A stretch of 64,000 nt of DNA from Geodermatophilus sabuli (GCF_900215145.1 NZ_OBDO01000007.1:248001-312000); one strand, 5' to 3'. Positions 8,096-18,056 are shown, counted from the stretch's first letter. Notes: generated by a model not told the origin, from the sequence alone. Numbers and translations are program-made.

Positions 8096-9838
8096 TCAGG
8101 CGTCGGTCAGGGCCGTGGCCGGCAGCCAGTCGGCGTCCAGCAGCTCGGCGATCTCCCGTAGGGACGACGTGTCCGCGCCGGCGGTGGAGCCGCTGACCGC
8201 CAGCCGCTCCACCATCACCCGCGCCACCTGCTCCTCCACGGTGTCCTCGGCGAAGGCCACCCGCCACGGGGAGACCTGCCCGTCGCGGTGGGTGCGGCCG
8301 GTGACCTGCCGGGCCTGGATGCCGGAGAACCGGGGCTGGTGGAACAGGCCGACCCGCGGGGTGGGCGACGCCGCGGCGCCCGAGGGCAGCAGCTCCCCGG
8401 CGTGCAGGCTGATCGACGCGGTCACGGTGAACACGCACACCGGCGCGGCGCCGGTCTGGAAGCGCAGTCGCTCGGCCTCGACGTCGAACCGGTCGCGGCC
8501 GTAGATGCCGGCCACCGCGATGCCGGAGTCGAGCAGGGCCTCGCGGATCGGGTCGGCCGCCGTCTCGACGAACTCCACCGACACCGCCACCTGTCGCTCG
8601 GCCTCCACCTGGGCCTTCACCCAGTCGACGGTCGCCTGCGCCCGGATCAGGCCGGCCTTCTGCCGGAAGCGCAGCAGCGCGGCCCGGCCCCGGGCGCTCT
8701 GCCGGGCACGCCGGGCCAGCTGCATCTCGGCCCGGAACTCCTGCCACTCGGAGTCGTAGGCGGCCCGCTCGGCCGGGGTCAGGGCGACCGGCGTCCCGGT
8801 CACCGAGACCGGCCCCCACGGCGCCGGACGGTGCAGGGTCGCCGGCGGCGTGCCGTCGGCCAGCCAGCTCTGCAGCCGGGTGAGGTCGGCGCGGCGCTCG
8901 TCGGCGTCCTCGGTCCAGGCCCAGCCGTAGCGTCCGCGTTCCACGTGGAACCCGTGCTCGGCGAGCCGGCCGGGCAGGTCGGACCAGGCGCGCAGTGGCT
9001 CGCCGTGCCGCTGGGCGAACTGCGGCGCGAGGTAGGGCAGCTCGAGGGGCGTGTGCGCCGGGGTGGCAGTGGCCGCGATGACGAACGGCGCGTCCTTGAC
9101 CCGGCCGGCGCCGGAGACCGCCTTCCAGTCCCGCCACCGTTGCGTGGTGGTGTGCCGGACCATGTGCGCCTCGTCGGCGATGACGACGTCGAACCGCAGC
9201 TTGCCCACCTTGGCGAGGCGGTCCCACGTGGTGACGCACCAGCGCAGCCCGCCGTCCCCGAAGCCGGCGATCGAGCGGGTCCAGTGCGGGATGGTGATCG
9301 CGGCCGGACGGTCGGCCACGACCAGGACGGTGCGCCCGCCGCGCTGGGCGGCGACCTCCCGGGCGGCCAGGACCGCCGTGCCGGTCTTGCCGACGCCGGG
9401 GTCGTCGCCGAGCAGGAAGACCCGGTGCCCGGCCTTCGCGGAGGCGGTGACCGCCGCGGCGCCGGTCAGCTGCTCGTCCCGCGGGGTCATCGGCCGGCCG
9501 GCGGGGACCGGGCGCGGCGTCGGGTTGAGCTCGTCCTCGAGGAACCGCTCGAAGGTGTACGGGGCCGGGTCGTAGGGCGCCAGCTCCGGCGGCAGCTCGC
9601 GGCCGACCCACACGTGTGCCTGCAGGTCCGCGCGCCACTGCGCGCCCGGTGCCGGGGCCCGGAACGGGACGGCGAGCACCCACACCCGCTCCCCCGGCCC
9701 GGCGACCGGCCGCTCCGGAGCCGGCTTCGCGGCGCGGCGGGTCGCCGGCTTGCGCCGCGCGGGAGTGCTCGTGCGGGTGGTGCTGCTGCGAGTGGTGCTG
9801 GTGGACCGGGTGGTCGTCCGGCGGCGCCGTCCGGGCAT
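8096..9838 (-). CDS. SNF2/DEAD-like superfamily 2 helicase with basic N-terminal tail
   Basis: A 580-residue ATP-dependent DNA translocase. Walker A GDDPGVGKTGT (Lys near 151), DEAH box VVIADEAHMVRH near 220, motif III IAATATPAHTPL, and motif VI GRTHRDGQ near 514, the spelling usual in SNF2 proteins. Residues 4-45 form a low-complexity Arg/Thr/Ser tail likely to bind nucleic acid. The start ATG at 9838 is preceded by AAGGGGGAG; the frame stays open for another 390 bases, but those run through an 80-bp duplicated element and are unlikely to be translated. No nuclease or methylase lies beside it, so a defence role is not supported. A parS-like palindrome lies inside the gene. Confidence 0.85.
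   Translation of the reverse strand: MPGRRRRTTTRSTSTTRSSTTRTSTPARRKPATRRAAKPAPERPVAGPGERVWVLAVPFRAPAPGAQWRADLQAHVWVGRELPPELAPYDPAPYTFERFLEDELNPTPRPVPAGRPMTPRDEQLTGAAAVTASAKAGHRVFLLGDDPGVGKTGTAVLAAREVAAQRGGRTVLVVADRPAAITIPHWTRSIAGFGDGGLRWCVTTWDRLAKVGKLRFDVVIADEAHMVRHTTTQRWRDWKAVSGAGRVKDAPFVIAATATPAHTPLELPYLAPQFAQRHGEPLRAWSDLPGRLAEHGFHVERGRYGWAWTEDADERRADLTRLQSWLADGTPPATLHRPAPWGPVSVTGTPVALTPAERAAYDSEWQEFRAEMQLARRARQSARGRAALLRFRQKAGLIRAQATVDWVKAQVEAERQVAVSVEFVETAADPIREALLDSGIAVAGIYGRDRFDVEAERLRFQTGAAPVCVFTVTASISLHAGELLPSGAAASPTPRVGLFHQPRFSGIQARQVTGRTHRDGQVSPWRVAFAEDTVEEQVARVMVERLAVSGSTAGADTSSLREIAELLDADWLPATALTDA
8938..8951. promoter_or_regulatory. parS-like site within the helicase gene
   Basis: Perfect 14-bp palindrome GTTCCACGTGGAAC. 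It encodes part of the FHVERGR segment of the helicase. It lies 7.96 kb from the site at 979 and 9.2 kb from the one at 18137. Confidence 0.7.
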
Positions 9839-9851
9839 GGGTGTGCTCCCC

Positions 9852-10014
9852 CTTCGTCGGCTGACGGCCCCGGGAGCATCGCAGCGAGGCACGAGCGAGG
9901 AGCGGACCGGGGCGCGGAAGCCGACCAGTGGCTTCGTCGGCTGACGGCCCCGGGAGCATCGCAGCGAGGCACGAGCGAGGAGCGGACCGGGGCGCGGAAG
10001 CCGACCAGTGGCTT
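9852..10014. repeat. 80-bp tandem duplication, two copies
   Basis: Two essentially identical 80-bp units follow each other (9852-9931 and 9932 to about 10014), differing only at the trailing edge. Each contains GCATCGCAGCGAGG and CGAGCGAGGAGCGG, a purine-rich block. The pair fills the intergenic space between the helicase start and the hydrolase. It shows no open frame supported by a start signal and no insertion-sequence ends. Confidence 0.9.
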
Positions 10015-10067
10015 GGTCAGGCGTGACGGTAGGTCGGGACGGCGTGCGGAGGTGGTGGAATCGCCGG

Positions 10068-10940
10068 GTGACGACGAACTCCGACGAGCGGTTGCACGCC
10101 CGGACGCTGGGGGACGCCGGCCCGCGCGTCGTGTTCGTGCACGGGCTGTTCGGCCAGGGCAAGAACTGGACGACGATCGCCAGGGGCCTGTCGGCCGACC
10201 ACCGGGTCACCCTGCTCGACCTGCCCAACCACGGGCACTCGCCGTGGACCGACCGGGTCGACTACGTGGACATGACCGAGATGGTCGCCGCCGAGCTGGA
10301 GTCGTTTGGCGAGCCGGTGACCCTCGTGGGGCACTCGATGGGCGGCAAGGTCGCGCTGCAGCTCGCACTGCGCCACCCGGAGCTGCTGCGCGCGCTGGTC
10401 GTGGTCGACATCGCGCCCACCGAGTACCCCGTGTCCGGCGGCCGCACCGACGACGAGGACGAGGAGGCCTCCCCGTTCGGGGCCTACATCGCCGCGATGC
10501 GCGCCCTGGACCTCGACTCCCTGACCAGCCGCGAGGACGCCGACGCCGCGCTGCGGTCCGCCGTCCCGAGCCGGATGGTCCGCTCGTTCCTGCTGCAGAG
10601 CCTGGTCCGGGAGGGGCTGGGCGAGGGGGGCGGCTGGCGGTGGCGGCTGAACCTGGAGCTGCTGGAGCGCGACCTGGGTGAGCTGCGGGGGTTCCCCGAG
10701 CCGCCGCCCGGCGCGCAGTACGACGGGCCGGTGCTGTGGATCGCCGGCGCCAACTCGCACTACGTGCTGCCCGAGGACCGTGAGCGCATGGACGAGTTGT
10801 GCCCGAACACCCGGCTGGTGCGGGTCAAGAACGCCGGTCACTGGGTGCACTCCGAGCAGCCGGCGGTCTTCCTGGAGACGGTGAAGCGGTTCCTGGCCAC
10901 GGTGGAGCAGCGGGACGACCGGGAGTCGGTGGGGTCGTGA
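10068..10940 (+). CDS. alpha/beta-fold hydrolase (YbfF-like esterase)
   Basis: 290 residues. The oxyanion-side motif [14 protein letters not shown], nucleophile elbow [14 protein letters not shown], and the closing [11 protein letters not shown] with the catalytic His are clear; the acid is probably in the [12 protein letters not shown] strand region. Such enzymes cleave small acyl esters; the substrate is unknown. The GTG start at 10068 is chosen because GGAGGTGGTGG lies upstream. The stop overlaps the next gene start as GTGA, so the two are co-translated. Confidence 0.85.
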   Translation: MTTNSDERLHARTLGDAGPRVVFVHGLFGQGKNWTTIARGLSADHRVTLLDLPNHGHSPWTDRVDYVDMTEMVAAELESFGEPVTLVGHSMGGKVALQLALRHPELLRALVVVDIAPTEYPVSGGRTDDEDEEASPFGAYIAAMRALDLDSLTSREDADAALRSAVPSRMVRSFLLQSLVREGLGEGGGWRWRLNLELLERDLGELRGFPEPPPGAQYDGPVLWIAGANSHYVLPEDRERMDELCPNTRLVRVKNAGHWVHSEQPAVFLETVKRFLATVEQRDDRESVGS

Positions 10941-11272
10941 CGGTCACGCGGTCGGTGCTCCTGTTCGTGCTGGCCGCGGTCGCCGAGATCGGCGGCGCCT
11001 GGCTGGTGTGGCAGGGCGTGCGGGAGTCCCGCGGATGGCTGTGGATCGGCGCAGGCGTGATCGCGCTCGGTCTGTACGGGTTCGTGGCCACGCTGCAGCC
11101 GGACGCGCAGTTCGGTCGCATCCTGGCCGCCTACGGCGGCGTCTTCATCGCCGGTTCGCTGGCCTGGGGCATGGTCGCCGACGGCTTCCGTCCCGACCGG
11201 TACGACGTCGTCGGCGCCCTGATATGCCTGCTGGGCGTCGCGGTGATCATGTACGCCCCGCGGACCGGCTGA
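10937..11272 (+). CDS. YnfA family (UPF0060) membrane protein
   Basis: 111 residues with four hydrophobic segments: [54 protein letters not shown] and [18 protein letters not shown]. The [11 protein letters not shown] and YGGVFI motifs are characteristic of UPF0060, a family distantly related to small multidrug resistance pumps. The GTG start overlaps the hydrolase stop (GTGA). Function uncertain. A GC hairpin (CCCGGGC/GCCCGGG, 11277-11294) just downstream may act as a terminator. Confidence 0.9.
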   Translation: MTVTRSVLLFVLAAVAEIGGAWLVWQGVRESRGWLWIGAGVIALGLYGFVATLQPDAQFGRILAAYGGVFIAGSLAWGMVADGFRPDRYDVVGALICLLGVAVIMYAPRTG

Positions 11273-11372
11273 GCCTCCCGGGCCGCCGCCCGGGCCGGTT
11301 CTGAGCACTCCTCACCGCCGAGGGTGGGCGCCGGGCTCGCCACCGGGGCCGGGACACGTCACGATCAGCGCC

Positions 11373-13010
11373 ATGACCGACCCCCGTGCCGGACAGACCG
11401 CCGCCTCCAGCGACCTGATCGACGTCGCCTCGCTGGTGACCGCGTACTACACGCTGGAGCCCGACCCGACGGACCCGGCGCAGCAGGTGGCGTTCGGCAC
11501 CAGCGGGCACCGTGGGTCGGCGTTCGACGCGGCCTTCAACGAGGCGCACATCCTCGCCACCACCCAGGCGATCTGCGAGTACCGGGCGACTCAGGGGTAC
11601 GACGGGCCGCTGTTCGTCGGCCGCGACACCCACGCGCTGTCCGAGCCGGCGTGGGCCAGCGCGCTGGAGGTGCTCGCCGCCAACGACGTCACCGTGCTGG
11701 TCGACGCCGCCGACCGTTACACCCCGACACCGGCGGTCAGCCACGCCATCCTGCGGGCCAATCGGGGGAAGACCACCGGCCTGGCCGACGGCATCGTCGT
11801 CACCCCGTCGCACAACCCGCCCCGCGACGGCGGCTTCAAGTACAACCCGCCGTCCGGCGGCCCGGCCGACACCGACGCGACGAAGACCATCGCCGACCGC
11901 GCCAACGAACTGCTGCGCGCCGGACTGGACGGCGTCGAGCGGATCCCGTTCTCCCGCGCGCGGGCCGCGGCGCAGGCCCACGACTTCCTCGGCGACTACG
12001 TCGGCGACCTGCCGGGCGTGCTGGACCTCGACGCCGTCCGGGAGGCCGGGGTCCGGATCGGCGCGGACCCCCTCGGCGGCGCCAGCGTCGACTATTGGGG
12101 CGCGATAGCCGAGCGGCACCGCCTCGACCTCACCGTGGTCAACCCGCTCGTCGACCCCACCTGGCGGTTCATGACGCTGGACTGGGACGGCAAGATCCGC
12201 ATGGACTGCTCCTCCCCCAGCGCCATGGCCTCGCTCATCGGCAAGCGTGCCGACTACGCCATCGCCACGGGCAACGACGCCGACGCCGACCGGCACGGCA
12301 TCGTCACCCCCGACGGCGGGCTGATGAACCCCAACCACTTCCTCGCCGTCGCCATCTCGTACCTGTTCGCCCACCGCGACGGGTGGTCGCCCGACACCGC
12401 CGTCGGCAAGACGCTCGTGTCGTCGTCCCTCATCGACCGGGTGGTCGCCGGCCTCGGCCGGCGTCTGGTGGAGGTGCCGGTCGGCTTCAAGTGGTTCGTG
12501 CCCGGGCTGCTCGACGGGTCGGTCGGCTTCGGCGGCGAGGAGTCCGCGGGGGCGTCGTTCCTCCGGCGGGACGGCAGCGTCTGGACGACCGACAAGGACG
12601 GCATCCTGCTCGCCCTGCTGGCCAGCGAGATCCAGGCGGTGACCGGCAGCTCGCCGTCCCAGCTGCACGCGGAGCTGACCGCCCGGTACGGGGAGTCCGC
12701 GTACGCCCGGGTCGACGCGCCGGCCACCCGGGAGCAGAAGGCCGCGCTGGGGAAGCTCTCCCCCGAGGACGTGACGGCGACCGAGCTGGCCGGGGAGCCG
12801 ATCACCGCCAAGCTCACCCGCGCGCCCGGCAACGACGCCCCGATCGGCGGCCTCAAGGTCACCACGGAGAACGCCTGGTTCGCCGCCCGACCCTCGGGCA
12901 CCGAGGACGTCTACAAGGTCTACGCGGAGTCCTTCCGGGGCCCCGACCACCTCGCCCGCGTGCAGGAGGAGGCCCGCACCGTCGTCACCGCGGCGCTGGG
13001 CGGGAGGTGA
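11373..13010 (+). CDS. pgm: phosphoglucomutase (alpha-D-glucose phosphate-specific)
   Basis: Interconverts glucose 1-phosphate and glucose 6-phosphate. The 545-residue protein has the [20 protein letters not shown] opening, the phosphoserine loop [19 protein letters not shown] (Ser near 146), the metal site [14 protein letters not shown], the sugar loop [10 protein letters not shown] with [12 protein letters not shown], and the C-terminal [16 protein letters not shown]. It supplies glucose 1-phosphate for glycogen and for UDP-glucose; glgC at 43.9 kb and otsA at 31.8 kb in this window are possible downstream users. It stands alone, with no overlapping neighbour. Confidence 0.95.
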   Translation: MTDPRAGQTAASSDLIDVASLVTAYYTLEPDPTDPAQQVAFGTSGHRGSAFDAAFNEAHILATTQAICEYRATQGYDGPLFVGRDTHALSEPAWASALEVLAANDVTVLVDAADRYTPTPAVSHAILRANRGKTTGLADGIVVTPSHNPPRDGGFKYNPPSGGPADTDATKTIADRANELLRAGLDGVERIPFSRARAAAQAHDFLGDYVGDLPGVLDLDAVREAGVRIGADPLGGASVDYWGAIAERHRLDLTVVNPLVDPTWRFMTLDWDGKIRMDCSSPSAMASLIGKRADYAIATGNDADADRHGIVTPDGGLMNPNHFLAVAISYLFAHRDGWSPDTAVGKTLVSSSLIDRVVAGLGRRLVEVPVGFKWFVPGLLDGSVGFGGEESAGASFLRRDGSVWTTDKDGILLALLASEIQAVTGSSPSQLHAELTARYGESAYARVDAPATREQKAALGKLSPEDVTATELAGEPITAKLTRAPGNDAPIGGLKVTTENAWFAARPSGTEDVYKVYAESFRGPDHLARVQEEARTVVTAALGGR

Positions 13011-13059
13011 CACGGCGGCTGACCCAGCGGTTCCCCGGAGATCCGGCGACGATCGGGCC

Positions 13060-14157
13060 ATGACGACGGCGACGGGCGGTGGGCTGGACCTGACGGCGCT
13101 GGTACGGGAGCTGGTCGGCCGGACGACGGTCTCCGGGGACGCTGCCGCCCAGCGCGACACCCTCGGCGCGCTGACCGAGGTGCTGCGGGAGCGGGCGCCG
13201 CACCTGGACGTGACCGAGGGCCGCGACCCCGACCACCCGTGGACCCTGCTGCGCACCCCCACCGACCCCGGCCGCCGGCAGCTGCTGCTGGCCTGCCACG
13301 TCGACACCGTCCCCGTGCCGGACCCGGGTGCCTGGTCCCGCGACCCGTTCGGCGCGGAGCTCGACGGCGGCCGGGTGTGGGGCCGCGGCGGCAGCGACAT
13401 GAAGGCCGGGGTGGTCGCGTCGGCCGCCGCGCTCGCCACCGCCGACCCCCGGACCCCGGTCGCGCTGCTGCTCACCAGCGACGAGGAGATCGGCTCCAAG
13501 GGAGCCGAGGCCGCGGCCGCCGCGGTCGCCGAGCAGTCGGTGGGGGCGGTGATCGTGCCCGAGGCGACCGGCAACCAGGTGGTCCTCGGGCACAAGGGCG
13601 CGCTGTGGCTCGCCGTCCGCACCGCGGGCCGGGCCGCGCACGGCAGCACCCCCGAGCGCGGGCACAACGCCGTCCTCGACCTCGCGACGCTGCTGGGCCG
13701 GGCCGGGGGCGCGCTGCCGTTCCGCACCGACCCGTTCCTGGGCACCGAGACGTGGAACCCGGGCGTCGTCGCCGGCGGAACGGTGCCCAACGTCGTCCCC
13801 GACCGAGCCGAGGTGGTCGTCGACATGCGCACCGTCGCCGACGGCGACGAGCTGCTGACCTGGTGGCGCAGCCAGCCGGAGGTGGCGGACGTCGACGTGC
13901 GGGTCGACCTCCCGCCGGTCGGCACGCCCGCCGACGACCCGTGGGTCACCTCGCTGGCGGCGCCCGTGCTGCCGACCCCCGCCACGTACTTCACCGACGC
14001 CTCGGTGCTCGGGCAGGTCGTCGGCGGCGCCCCGATCGTGGTCTGGGGGCCGGGCACGCCGGCGGTCATGCACGCCGTCGACGAGTACGTGGAGCTCGCC
14101 GAGCTCGAGCAGGCCGCGGCCGCCTTCACCGACGTCGTCACCGCCTGGCGCGGCTGA
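13060..14157 (+). CDS. M20 family metallo-deacylase (DapE/ArgE group)
   Basis: 365 residues with the M20 zinc-site motifs: LLACHVDTVPVPDPGAWS, GRGGSDMKAGVVAS, LTSDEEIGSKGAE (catalytic and metal-binding acids), IVPEATGNQVVLGHKG, and the closing WGPGTPAVMHAVDEYVEL with the final His. The dimerisation domain is marked by AAHGSTPERGHNAVLDL. Succinyl-diaminopimelate desuccinylase (lysine and peptidoglycan synthesis) is the likeliest role in an actinobacterium, but acetylornithine deacetylase fits equally from sequence, so no symbol is given. Confidence 0.85.
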   Translation: MTTATGGGLDLTALVRELVGRTTVSGDAAAQRDTLGALTEVLRERAPHLDVTEGRDPDHPWTLLRTPTDPGRRQLLLACHVDTVPVPDPGAWSRDPFGAELDGGRVWGRGGSDMKAGVVASAAALATADPRTPVALLLTSDEEIGSKGAEAAAAAVAEQSVGAVIVPEATGNQVVLGHKGALWLAVRTAGRAAHGSTPERGHNAVLDLATLLGRAGGALPFRTDPFLGTETWNPGVVAGGTVPNVVPDRAEVVVDMRTVADGDELLTWWRSQPEVADVDVRVDLPPVGTPADDPWVTSLAAPVLPTPATYFTDASVLGQVVGGAPIVVWGPGTPAVMHAVDEYVELAELEQAAAAFTDVVTAWRG

Positions 14158-14231
14158 GCCCCCGCCGCACTCCGCACGGTGGAGGGCGGCCGACCGGCCC
14201 CTGACACGCGGGGCGACCGACGCCACAGTTC

Positions 14232-14254
14232 GATACACGGACGTATCCGATACA
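14232..14254. promoter_or_regulatory. candidate operator and -10 region of the TetR gene
   Basis: GATAC-N6-GTATC (14232-14247) forms an inverted repeat, followed by a further GATAC. It overlaps TACAGT (14251-14256), a plausible -10 about nine bases before the GTG at 14265, suggesting a leaderless, autoregulated transcript. Inferred from spacing. Confidence 0.5.
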
Positions 14255-14264
14255 GTCGTGCATC

Positions 14265-14882
14265 GTGCGCGGACCCGACCTCGACCGGCCCAAGCGCCGG
14301 CGGGCGGTCACCGTGGAGCGGCTGCTCGACGCGGCGCTGGAGACCTTCGCCGAGGTGGGTTTCGCCGCCGCCAGCGTCGAGGACATCTGCCGCCGCGGCG
14401 GCTTCACGCGGGGCGCGTTCTACTCCAGCTTCCGCACCAAGGACGAGCTGTTCGCCGCCCTCTACACGCGGGAGACCAGCCGGGAGCTGGCCCGGGTCGA
14501 GGAGCAGCTCGCCGGCATCGAGTCCGAGGACGACCCGGTCGCGGCGGCCGTCGAGCGCTGCCTGAACACCTTCCGCGCCGACCGCACCTGGGTGCTCGTG
14601 CACACCGAGTACGCCCTGCACGCCGCCCGGCACCCTGAGGCCGCTGCCGCTCTCCGCGAGCACGCCGCCGCCATGCACGCGCAGGTCACCGCGCTGGTGG
14701 AGGGGGCAGCCGCCCGCACCGGGCTGCGCCTCGCGGTGCCCGCGGACCAGCTCGCCCGCATCCTGCTCGCCCTGCACGAGGGCACCGTCCTCCGGTCGAT
14801 CACCGACGGTGACCTCGACGGCGCCCCCGACCTCGAGCACACCGCGCTGCTGCTCCTGCTGCGCGCGGCCGTATCCGACTGA
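14265..14882 (+). CDS. TetR/AcrR family regulator
   Basis: 205 residues. The DNA-binding domain reads RAVTVERLLDAALETFAEVGFAAASVEDICRRGGFTRGAFYSSFRTKDELFAALY in outline, a textbook TetR helix-turn-helix. The remainder is an alpha-helical effector domain with HTEYALHAARHPEAAAALREH. The GTG start at 14265 has no clear ribosome site and sits just after a putative -10, so it may be leaderless. It ends 20 bases before an MMPL transporter on the same strand, whose expression it probably controls. Confidence 0.88.
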   Translation: MRGPDLDRPKRRRAVTVERLLDAALETFAEVGFAAASVEDICRRGGFTRGAFYSSFRTKDELFAALYTRETSRELARVEEQLAGIESEDDPVAAAVERCLNTFRADRTWVLVHTEYALHAARHPEAAAALREHAAAMHAQVTALVEGAAARTGLRLAVPADQLARILLALHEGTVLRSITDGDLDGAPDLEHTALLLLLRAAVSD

Positions 14883-14902
14883 TCCGGAGAGACCCGACAC
14901 CC

Positions 14903-17146
14903 ATGGCAACACTCCTCGCCCGGCTCGGCCGGGCCGCCTACCGCTCCCGCCGGCTCGTCGCCGCCATCTGGGTCGCGGTGCTCGCGGGCGTCGTCGCCGT
15001 CCTGGTCACCGCCGGCGGCGAGTTCGACGACACCTTCACCATCCCCGGGTCGGAGTCCCAGGCCGCACTGGACCGGCTGGCCGAGCTGCAGCCGGAGGCA
15101 GCCGGGGCGAGCGCGCAGATCGTCTTCGCCGTGCCCGAGGGGGCCACCCTCGCCGACCCGCGCTACCAGTCGGCGATCGCCGAGGTCGTGGCCGAGGCCG
15201 CGCAGGCGCCGCAGGTCGCCGCGGTCGCCGACCCGTTCACCAGCCAGGCGATCACCCCCGACGGCCGGGCCGCGCTGGCCACCGTCGAGTACGAGGTCCC
15301 GCGCGAGAACCTGGACGCCGGCAGCCTCGACGCGCTCGAGCAGACCACCGGCGCGGCCGAGGACGCGGGCCTGGAGGTCGCCGTCGGCGGCAACGCCTTC
15401 GGCACCACCGGCGTCCAGATCGGCCCGACGGAGTTCGTCGGTGTCGCCGTCGCCGTGCTGGTGCTCGTGCTCACCTTCGGATCGCTGCTGGCCGCCGGCA
15501 TGAACCTGCTGACGGCGATCGTCGGCATCGGCGTCGGCCTCGGCGGGCTGCTCGGCGTCTCCAGCCTGATCTCGCTGTCGTCCACCGCCCCGACGCTGGC
15601 GCTGATGATCGGACTGGCCGTCGGCATCGACTACGCGCTGTTCATCCTCTCCCGGCACCGCGGCCAGCTGGCGGCGGGCATGCACCCGGAGGAGTCCGCC
15701 GCGCGGGCCACCGGCACGGCCGGGACGGCGGTCGTCTTCGCCGGCCTCACCGTGGTCATCGCCCTCGCCGGGCTCTCGGTCGTGGGCATCCCCTTCCTCA
15801 GCGTCATGGGCCTGGCCGCGGCCGCGACCGTGCTGGTCGCCGTCGCCGTCGCGCTGACCCTGCTGCCGGCCCTCATGGGCTTCGCCGGACGCCGGCTGGC
15901 GCCGAAGCCGGGCTCGCGGGCCGCGCTGCGCGAGGCCGCCCTCGCGGCCGGTGACGGCGGCCGCCGGTCGATGGGCGAGCGCTGGGCCGCCCTGGTCACC
16001 CGCCGCCCGCTGGTCACCGTGCTGCTGAGCGTCATCGGCCTCGGCGTGCTGGCGCTCCCCGCCGCGCAGCTGCAGCTCGCCCTCCCCGACAACGGCGCCG
16101 CCGCCGAGGACACCACCCAGCGGCAGGCCTACGACCTGATCAGCGAGACCTTCGGCCCCGGCCTCAACGGCCCGCTGGTCGTCCTCGTCGACGGCCTCGA
16201 CCCGGCCACCGCCCAGCAGGCCGCCGGGCAGGTCGCCCTCGCCGTCGGCGGCACCCCCACGCAGACGCCCGGGCAGTTCGAGGGCGGCCTGGACGACGTC
16301 GCCTACGCCGTCCCGAACGTCCTGCCCGACGGCACGGCGGCCCTGGTCACCGTCATCCCGGAGAGCGGGCCGCAGGACGAGGCGACCAGTGACCTCGTCA
16401 CCGCACTGCGCGACCTCGCGCCGCAGCTGGAGCAGCAGACGGGTGCCGACGTCGCCGTCACCGGCCAGACCGCCATCGCCATCGACGTCTCCGACAGGCT
16501 GGACGACGCGCTGCTGCCCTTCGCGCTGGTCGTCGTCGGCCTGGCGGTCGTGCTCCTGCTGCTGGTCTTCCGCTCGGTGCTCGTGCCGATCAAGGCCGCC
16601 GTCGGGTTCCTGCTGTCGGTGGGCGCCTCGTTCGGCGCGGTCGTGGCGGTCTTCCAGTGGGGCTGGCTGGCCGACGTCTTCGGCGTCCCGACGACGGGGC
16701 CGATCATCAGCTTCATGCCCGTCATCCTCATGGCGGTGCTGTTCGGTCTGGCCATGGACTACGAGGTCTTCCTCGTCTCCCGGATGCGCGAGGAGTACGT
16801 GCACGGCGCCGCTCCACGGGCGGCCGTCCTCGCCGGCGCACGCCACGCCTCGCGAGTGGTGGTCGCTGCCGCGCTGATCATGTTCTCGGTGTTCGCCAGC
16901 TTCGTCACCATCGACGACGTCATCGTCAAGGCCATCGCCTTCGGCCTGGCCGTGGGCATCCTGCTGGACGCCTTCGTGGTGCGGATGACGCTCGTCCCCG
17001 CCGTCCTGGCCCTGCTCGGGCGGTCGGCCTGGTGGCTGCCGCGGTGGCTGGACCGCGTCCTCCCCGACCTCGACGTCGAGGGAGCCCAGCTGAGCCCCGT
17101 GTCGACCGCGCCTGCGCCGCGGGAGCCGCAGCCGGCGGCACACTGA
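14903..17146 (+). CDS. MMPL/RND-family membrane transporter
   Basis: 747 residues with the two-fold RND architecture. Helix 1 (LVAAIWVAVLAGVVAVLVTA) is followed by a periplasmic domain, then a helix bundle with GLAVGIDYALFILSRHRGQLA. The second half repeats this: VTVLLSVIGLGVLALP, a second external domain, and a bundle with LFGLAMDYEVFLVSRMREEYV. Both D-Y pairs expected for proton coupling are present. MMPL proteins export lipids or hydrophobic drugs; the substrate here is unknown. A TetR gene directly upstream suggests inducible expression. Confidence 0.9.
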   Translation: MATLLARLGRAAYRSRRLVAAIWVAVLAGVVAVLVTAGGEFDDTFTIPGSESQAALDRLAELQPEAAGASAQIVFAVPEGATLADPRYQSAIAEVVAEAAQAPQVAAVADPFTSQAITPDGRAALATVEYEVPRENLDAGSLDALEQTTGAAEDAGLEVAVGGNAFGTTGVQIGPTEFVGVAVAVLVLVLTFGSLLAAGMNLLTAIVGIGVGLGGLLGVSSLISLSSTAPTLALMIGLAVGIDYALFILSRHRGQLAAGMHPEESAARATGTAGTAVVFAGLTVVIALAGLSVVGIPFLSVMGLAAAATVLVAVAVALTLLPALMGFAGRRLAPKPGSRAALREAALAAGDGGRRSMGERWAALVTRRPLVTVLLSVIGLGVLALPAAQLQLALPDNGAAAEDTTQRQAYDLISETFGPGLNGPLVVLVDGLDPATAQQAAGQVALAVGGTPTQTPGQFEGGLDDVAYAVPNVLPDGTAALVTVIPESGPQDEATSDLVTALRDLAPQLEQQTGADVAVTGQTAIAIDVSDRLDDALLPFALVVVGLAVVLLLLVFRSVLVPIKAAVGFLLSVGASFGAVVAVFQWGWLADVFGVPTTGPIISFMPVILMAVLFGLAMDYEVFLVSRMREEYVHGAAPRAAVLAGARHASRVVVAAALIMFSVFASFVTIDDVIVKAIAFGLAVGILLDAFVVRMTLVPAVLALLGRSAWWLPRWLDRVLPDLDVEGAQLSPVSTAPAPREPQPAAH

Positions 17147-17168
17147 GCGGCAGGGGGACCGTGACCGT

Positions 17169-18056
17169 TCAGTGCCGTCGGGCGCCCTTGTCGGCGTACA
17201 TGGCGTCGTCGGCCGCCCGGATCAGCAGCTCGTAGCCCAGCTCCGGGTCGGTGCCCCCCGCGACCGTGCCGATGCCGATGCTCATGCCCAGCGGGATGGT
17301 GACGGTGTCGACGGTCAACGGCTCGGTGAGGGTGTGTCGCAGCCGGTCGACCAGCGCCTCGGCGTCGGCCCGCTCGCTGTTCTCGCACACGATGCTGAAC
17401 TCGTCGCCGCCGACGCGCGCGGCGGTGTCGCTGGCGCGCAGCACCGAGGTCAGCCGCTCGGCGAAGCCGACCAGCACCGCGTCGCCGACCGGGTGGCCGT
17501 ACCGGTCGTTGATCTCCTTGAAGCCGTCGAGGTCGATGCCCAGCAGGCAGGTGGGGGTGCGCTCGCGGTGGCCGCGCTCCAGGGCGTGCCGGAGGCGGTC
17601 GCCGAACAGGATGCGGTTGGGCAGCCCGGTGAGCGGGTCGTGCAGCGACCGGTGCACCAGCGCCGCCTCCAGGGCCTTGCGCTCGGTGATGTCCTCGACG
17701 ACGGCCACCAGGTGCGGCGGGTCCCCGTCGGGGGTCCCCTCGACCCACGAGGACGTGAGCTGTACGGGCACCACCCGGCCGTCGGCCCGGAGCAGCCGGG
17801 TCTCGTGCCGCATCGTCCGGTGCTTGGAGATCAGCTCGCCGTAGGCCTCCTGGGCCGCCGTCCGGTCATCGGGGTGGACGAGGTCGAGCACCGAGCCGCC
17901 GTAGAGGTCCTCCGCGCTCCGGTCGAGCATCGTCGTGAAGGCCGGGTTGGCGTCGACGAGGAGACCGGACGGGGTGGCGAGCACGATGCCCATGGGGGCG
18001 TTGGCGAACGCGCTGCCGCGGTCCGCCGGGGGCAGCGTGCCCACCATGTTCGTCAC
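17169..18056 (-). CDS. PAS-GGDEF diguanylate cyclase
   Basis: 295 residues. A PAS domain (about 14-125: FANAPMGIVLATPSGLLVDANPAF, VVEDITERKALE) is joined to a GGDEF domain with LHDPLTGLPNRILF, a metal-site IDLDGFKEINDRYGH and the intact signature VGGDEFSIV at 216-220. The product-inhibition site RxxD (RASD, 207-210) is intact, so it should make c-di-GMP under feedback control. No EAL domain. The GTG at 18056 is six bases after GGAGGTGG; an ATG three codons in (18047) is an alternative. It is convergent with the MMPL gene. Confidence 0.92.
   Translation of the reverse strand: MTNMVGTLPPADRGSAFANAPMGIVLATPSGLLVDANPAFTTMLDRSAEDLYGGSVLDLVHPDDRTAAQEAYGELISKHRTMRHETRLLRADGRVVPVQLTSSWVEGTPDGDPPHLVAVVEDITERKALEAALVHRSLHDPLTGLPNRILFGDRLRHALERGHRERTPTCLLGIDLDGFKEINDRYGHPVGDAVLVGFAERLTSVLRASDTAARVGGDEFSIVCENSERADAEALVDRLRHTLTEPLTVDTVTIPLGMSIGIGTVAGGTDPELGYELLIRAADDAMYADKGARRH

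Noticed and set aside
8096-9838. The SNF2-like helicase as part of a defence system
   Set aside because: Neighbours are a TetR regulator and an esterase; no nuclease, methylase or other defence partner is present.
8096-10228. A longer helicase start at 10228
   Set aside because: The extra 130 codons run through the duplicated 80-bp element and repeat one peptide twice. ATG 9838 has a strong ribosome site.
11247-14912. A 1221-codon open frame on the minus strand
   Set aside because: It lies antisense to pgm, the M20 deacylase and the TetR gene, which all show clear families. Long antisense frames are expected at this GC content, and the translation has no domain.
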